NCBI GenBank assembly: GCA_947599755.1
Contig: CANQFO010000053.1
Span: 1 to 7,088, forward strand
Source of the DNA: an uncultured Bacilli bacterium
GTDB lineage: Bacteria; Bacillota_I; Bacilli_A; RF39; UBA660
Direction of reading: 5' to 3'
Length of the DNA: 7,088 nucleotides
The translations under genes were made by a program, and so were the position numbers. A model generated the notes under the pieces. It was not told where the DNA came from and did not search any database. It saw only the letters and a program-made list of their open reading frames with translations. Within the stretch, counting starts at the first letter, position 1, and every line of letters starts with the position of its first letter. Below, in pieces: positions 5,404-7,088 of this stretch.

Positions 5404-6357
5404 ATGATAGAAAAACAGTTCAAAAATTTAGATGAACAAATAGAAATATTTAAGCATAAAGGACTAATTATCTCCGATGAAAAATATGCAAAACAAGTAC
5501 TATTAAGAGAAAATTATTTCTTTTTAAATGGATATAGACATCTGTTTTTTCAATCAAATGAAGAAAAAAAATATATTAAAGGAACAACATTTGAAGAATT
5601 ATATAGTGTATTTTTATTTGATCGCTCATTTAGAAATATTATATTTAAATATTTATTAGTAATAGAAAATAATTTAAAATCCATTACTTCATACCAATTA
5701 TCAAAAAAATATGGATATAGAGAAACAGATTACTTAAAAGTCAAAAATTTCACAAATAAAGTAGATCGTCAAAGACAAGTCAATGATCTGCTGAAAAAAA
5801 TGAAACGACAAATAAGAGTAAATGGTTCACAACATACTGCTACCCTACATTATGTATCAAATTATGGATATATTCCATTATGGATATTAGTAAAATTATT
5901 ATCATTTGGAATTGTAAGTGAAATGTTTTCTATATTAAAAGAAGAAGATCAAAAAGAAATTGCTAAAATTTATCATGTAGAAGTAGAAGAATTAATAATA
6001 TATTTACCTATTCTAGCAAATTATAGAAATTTATGTGCTCATGAAGATATTTTATATGAAAATAAAACACAAAAAGAAATTCCAGATACAATATATCATG
6101 AATTATTAGACATTCCTAAAGAACAAAATGAATATATTTATGGAAAGAATGATTTATTTGCTCTAATGATTATTATGAAACAATTGCTACTTCAAGAAGA
6201 TTTTAAAAATATGATAATAGAATTAGAAAATGTAATTCAAACTTTAAATTATAATTTAAATACAATAAAAATAGAAAAAGTATTACAGAAAATGGGCTTT
6301 CCATTAAATTGGAAAGATTTAACAAAAATTGAAAGGAGTAAAGATGAAAATGAATAA
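5404..6357 (+). CDS. Abi_2 family (AbiD/AbiF-like) HEPN-type abortive infection protein
   Basis: A 317-residue protein of the Abi_2 (AbiD/AbiF) family, of typical length (about 300-330). Family features, in order: LDEQIEIFKHKGLII (9-23), the NYFFLNGYRHLF segment (37-48), FDRSFRNIIFKYLLVIENNLKS (72-93; only its ends are diagnostic), YGYIPLWILVKLLSFG (154-169) and YRNLCAH (207-213). The last contains R208-N209 and H213, the R-x4-H motif of HEPN ribonuclease domains. Relatives act in phage abortive infection, and AbiF-type proteins have been linked to Cas13 ancestry with an adjacent RNA antitoxin. RNA cleavage here is inferred. It is cytosolic, with no membrane segment. The start is fixed by AGGTGA at 5394-5399 just downstream of an extended -10. 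Its last 14 bp overlap the start of the htrA-like gene. No protein antitoxin partner is visible. The tail after about residue 225 is less conserved. Confidence 0.85.
   Translation: MIEKQFKNLDEQIEIFKHKGLIISDEKYAKQVLLRENYFFLNGYRHLFFQSNEEKKYIKGTTFEELYSVFLFDRSFRNIIFKYLLVIENNLKSITSYQLSKKYGYRETDYLKVKNFTNKVDRQRQVNDLLKKMKRQIRVNGSQHTATLHYVSNYGYIPLWILVKLLSFGIVSEMFSILKEEDQKEIAKIYHVEVEELIIYLPILANYRNLCAHEDILYENKTQKEIPDTIYHELLDIPKEQNEYIYGKNDLFALMIIMKQLLLQEDFKNMIIELENVIQTLNYNLNTIKIEKVLQKMGFPLNWKDLTKIERSKDENE
6333..6338 (+). promoter_or_regulatory. Ribosome binding site of htrA-like gene inside the Abi_2 gene
   Basis: AAGGAG ends 5 nt before the ATG at 6344 and lies inside the last codons of the Abi_2 gene. 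It favours the ATG at 6344 over the in-frame ATG at 6350 (11 nt away) and supports translational coupling. Confidence 0.7.
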
Positions 6358-7088
6358 GAAAAAAAAGGAAAATATGAAACAATGTTTATTAATTGTATTT
6401 TCATTCGTAATAGGAGGAATAGTAACTTTTTCTCTTCTAAAATGGACACCGATTATCAGTGAAGTAGTAGGGACAAGCAATAATACAGTAATTACAAAAA
6501 ATGGTACACAAGTTTATGAAAAATCATCATTAGCCGCATCAGTAGAAAAAATATATGATGCAGTCGCAGTAGTAGAAGCATATCAAAGAGAACAACTTGC
6601 CTCAACAGGAACAGGGTTTGTTTATAAGACAGATGAAAAATATGGATATCTACTAACGAATCAACATGTTGTCTCAGGAGCAGATAAAGTATCAGTAGTA
6701 ATGTCTAATGAGGAAGAAGTGGAAGCCAAAATATTAGGTGGAGATGAATATCTAGATTTAGCTGTACTTCGGGTAGAAAAATCAAAAATAAGGCAAATTG
6801 CAAATATTGGTAGCAGTGAAAAAATGAGTTTAGGAGATACAATATTCACAATAGGATCCCCAATGGGATATGACTATCGTGGAAGTGTAACTGCAGGAAT
6901 TTTATCAGGAAAAGATAGAATGGTATCAGTAAGTGTATCAAATGCAAATAGTAATGATTGGGTAATGAGAGTATTACAAATTGATGCATCAATCAATCCA
7001 GGTAATAGTGGAGGACCATTATTAAATGTTAATGGAGAAGTAATTGGTATATGCTCAATGAAATTAGTAGATGCTCAAATTGAAGGCA
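6344..7088 (+). CDS. htrA: Membrane-anchored HtrA/DegP-like serine protease (3' truncated by window)
   Basis: The frame is open from the ATG at 6344 to the window end (248 codons). The N-terminus has a short basic stretch (KMNKKKKENMK), then one membrane helix (about 13-33), placing the rest outside the cell. The trypsin-like protease domain (about 65 onward) has the full HtrA triad: His108 in TNQHVV (105-110), Asp138 in YLDLAVL (136-142) and Ser222 in NPGNSGGP (218-225). GSPMG (171-175) and the VTAGILSG segment (182-189) are also typical. The PDZ domain expected after the protease lies beyond the window. HtrA proteins degrade misfolded extracytoplasmic proteins and act in envelope stress. 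The gene begins within the Abi_2 gene (14-bp overlap), so some of its expression probably depends on the Abi_2 transcript; an internal promoter cannot be excluded. The symbol denotes the family; the exact orthologue is not resolved. Confidence 0.93.
   Translation, partial: MKMNKKKKENMKQCLLIVFSFVIGGIVTFSLLKWTPIISEVVGTSNNTVITKNGTQVYEKSSLAASVEKIYDAVAVVEAYQREQLASTGTGFVYKTDEKYGYLLTNQHVVSGADKVSVVMSNEEEVEAKILGGDEYLDLAVLRVEKSKIRQIANIGSSEKMSLGDTIFTIGSPMGYDYRGSVTAGILSGKDRMVSVSVSNANSNDWVMRVLQIDASINPGNSGGPLLNVNGEVIGICSMKLVDAQIEG

Noticed and set aside
6661..6849. - strand 62-codon ORF
   Set aside because: It is antisense to the htrA-like protease domain, where the triad residues prove the + strand frame.
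1..7088. CRISPR array, tRNA, rRNA, insertion sequence or phage integrase
   Set aside because: I found no regularly spaced repeats, tRNA-like clover arms, terminal inverted repeats or transposase/integrase motifs. Nearly all of the window is accounted for by coding sequence.

Overview
The window comes from a strongly AT-rich Gram-positive bacterium, most likely a member of the Bacillota (Bacilli or Clostridia, possibly an uncultured gut-type lineage). The signs are purine-rich ribosome binding sites of the AGGAG/AGGTGA type, tightly packed genes, and a Firmicute-style type VII secretion (T7SS) module. UGA is a normal stop (it ends the 68-residue ORF) and UGG encodes Trp, so a Mycoplasma-type genetic code is excluded. 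The species cannot be named from sequence alone.

Left part (1-3160, + strand): the 3' end of a T7SS operon. It holds the C-terminal 805 residues of the motor ATPase EssC (the window opens inside the first Walker A motif), a YukD/EsaB-type ubiquitin-fold protein, and two unrecognised 68- and 69-residue proteins of mainly helical character. The two small ORFs overlap by 8 bp. One carries a WKN tripeptide in a context resembling the WXG turn of WXG100 proteins. A hairpin with A- and T-tracts closes the operon and can serve both strands.

Middle (3186-5284, - strand): a probable two-gene unit. A zinc-dependent phospholipase C-like protein comes first, followed by a divergent SpoIID/LytB-like protein. 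Neither has a signal peptide. The SpoIID-like protein has lost the Glu of its EMP segment and the His of its GHG segment.

Right part (5404-7088, + strand): a divergently transcribed Abi_2 (AbiD/AbiF-like) HEPN-type protein with an R-x4-H motif. Its end overlaps by 14 bp the start of a membrane-anchored HtrA/DegP-like serine protease, which runs off the window after its catalytic Ser. The 119-bp divergent spacer has an extended -10 promoter for each direction.

The points most worth following are the pair of short T7SS-linked proteins, the EssC in which only the first ATPase site looks intact, the degenerate SpoIID paired with a phospholipase-like protein, and the AbiF-like gene coupled to htrA. 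None is proven here to be a new system; each is a testable hypothesis.
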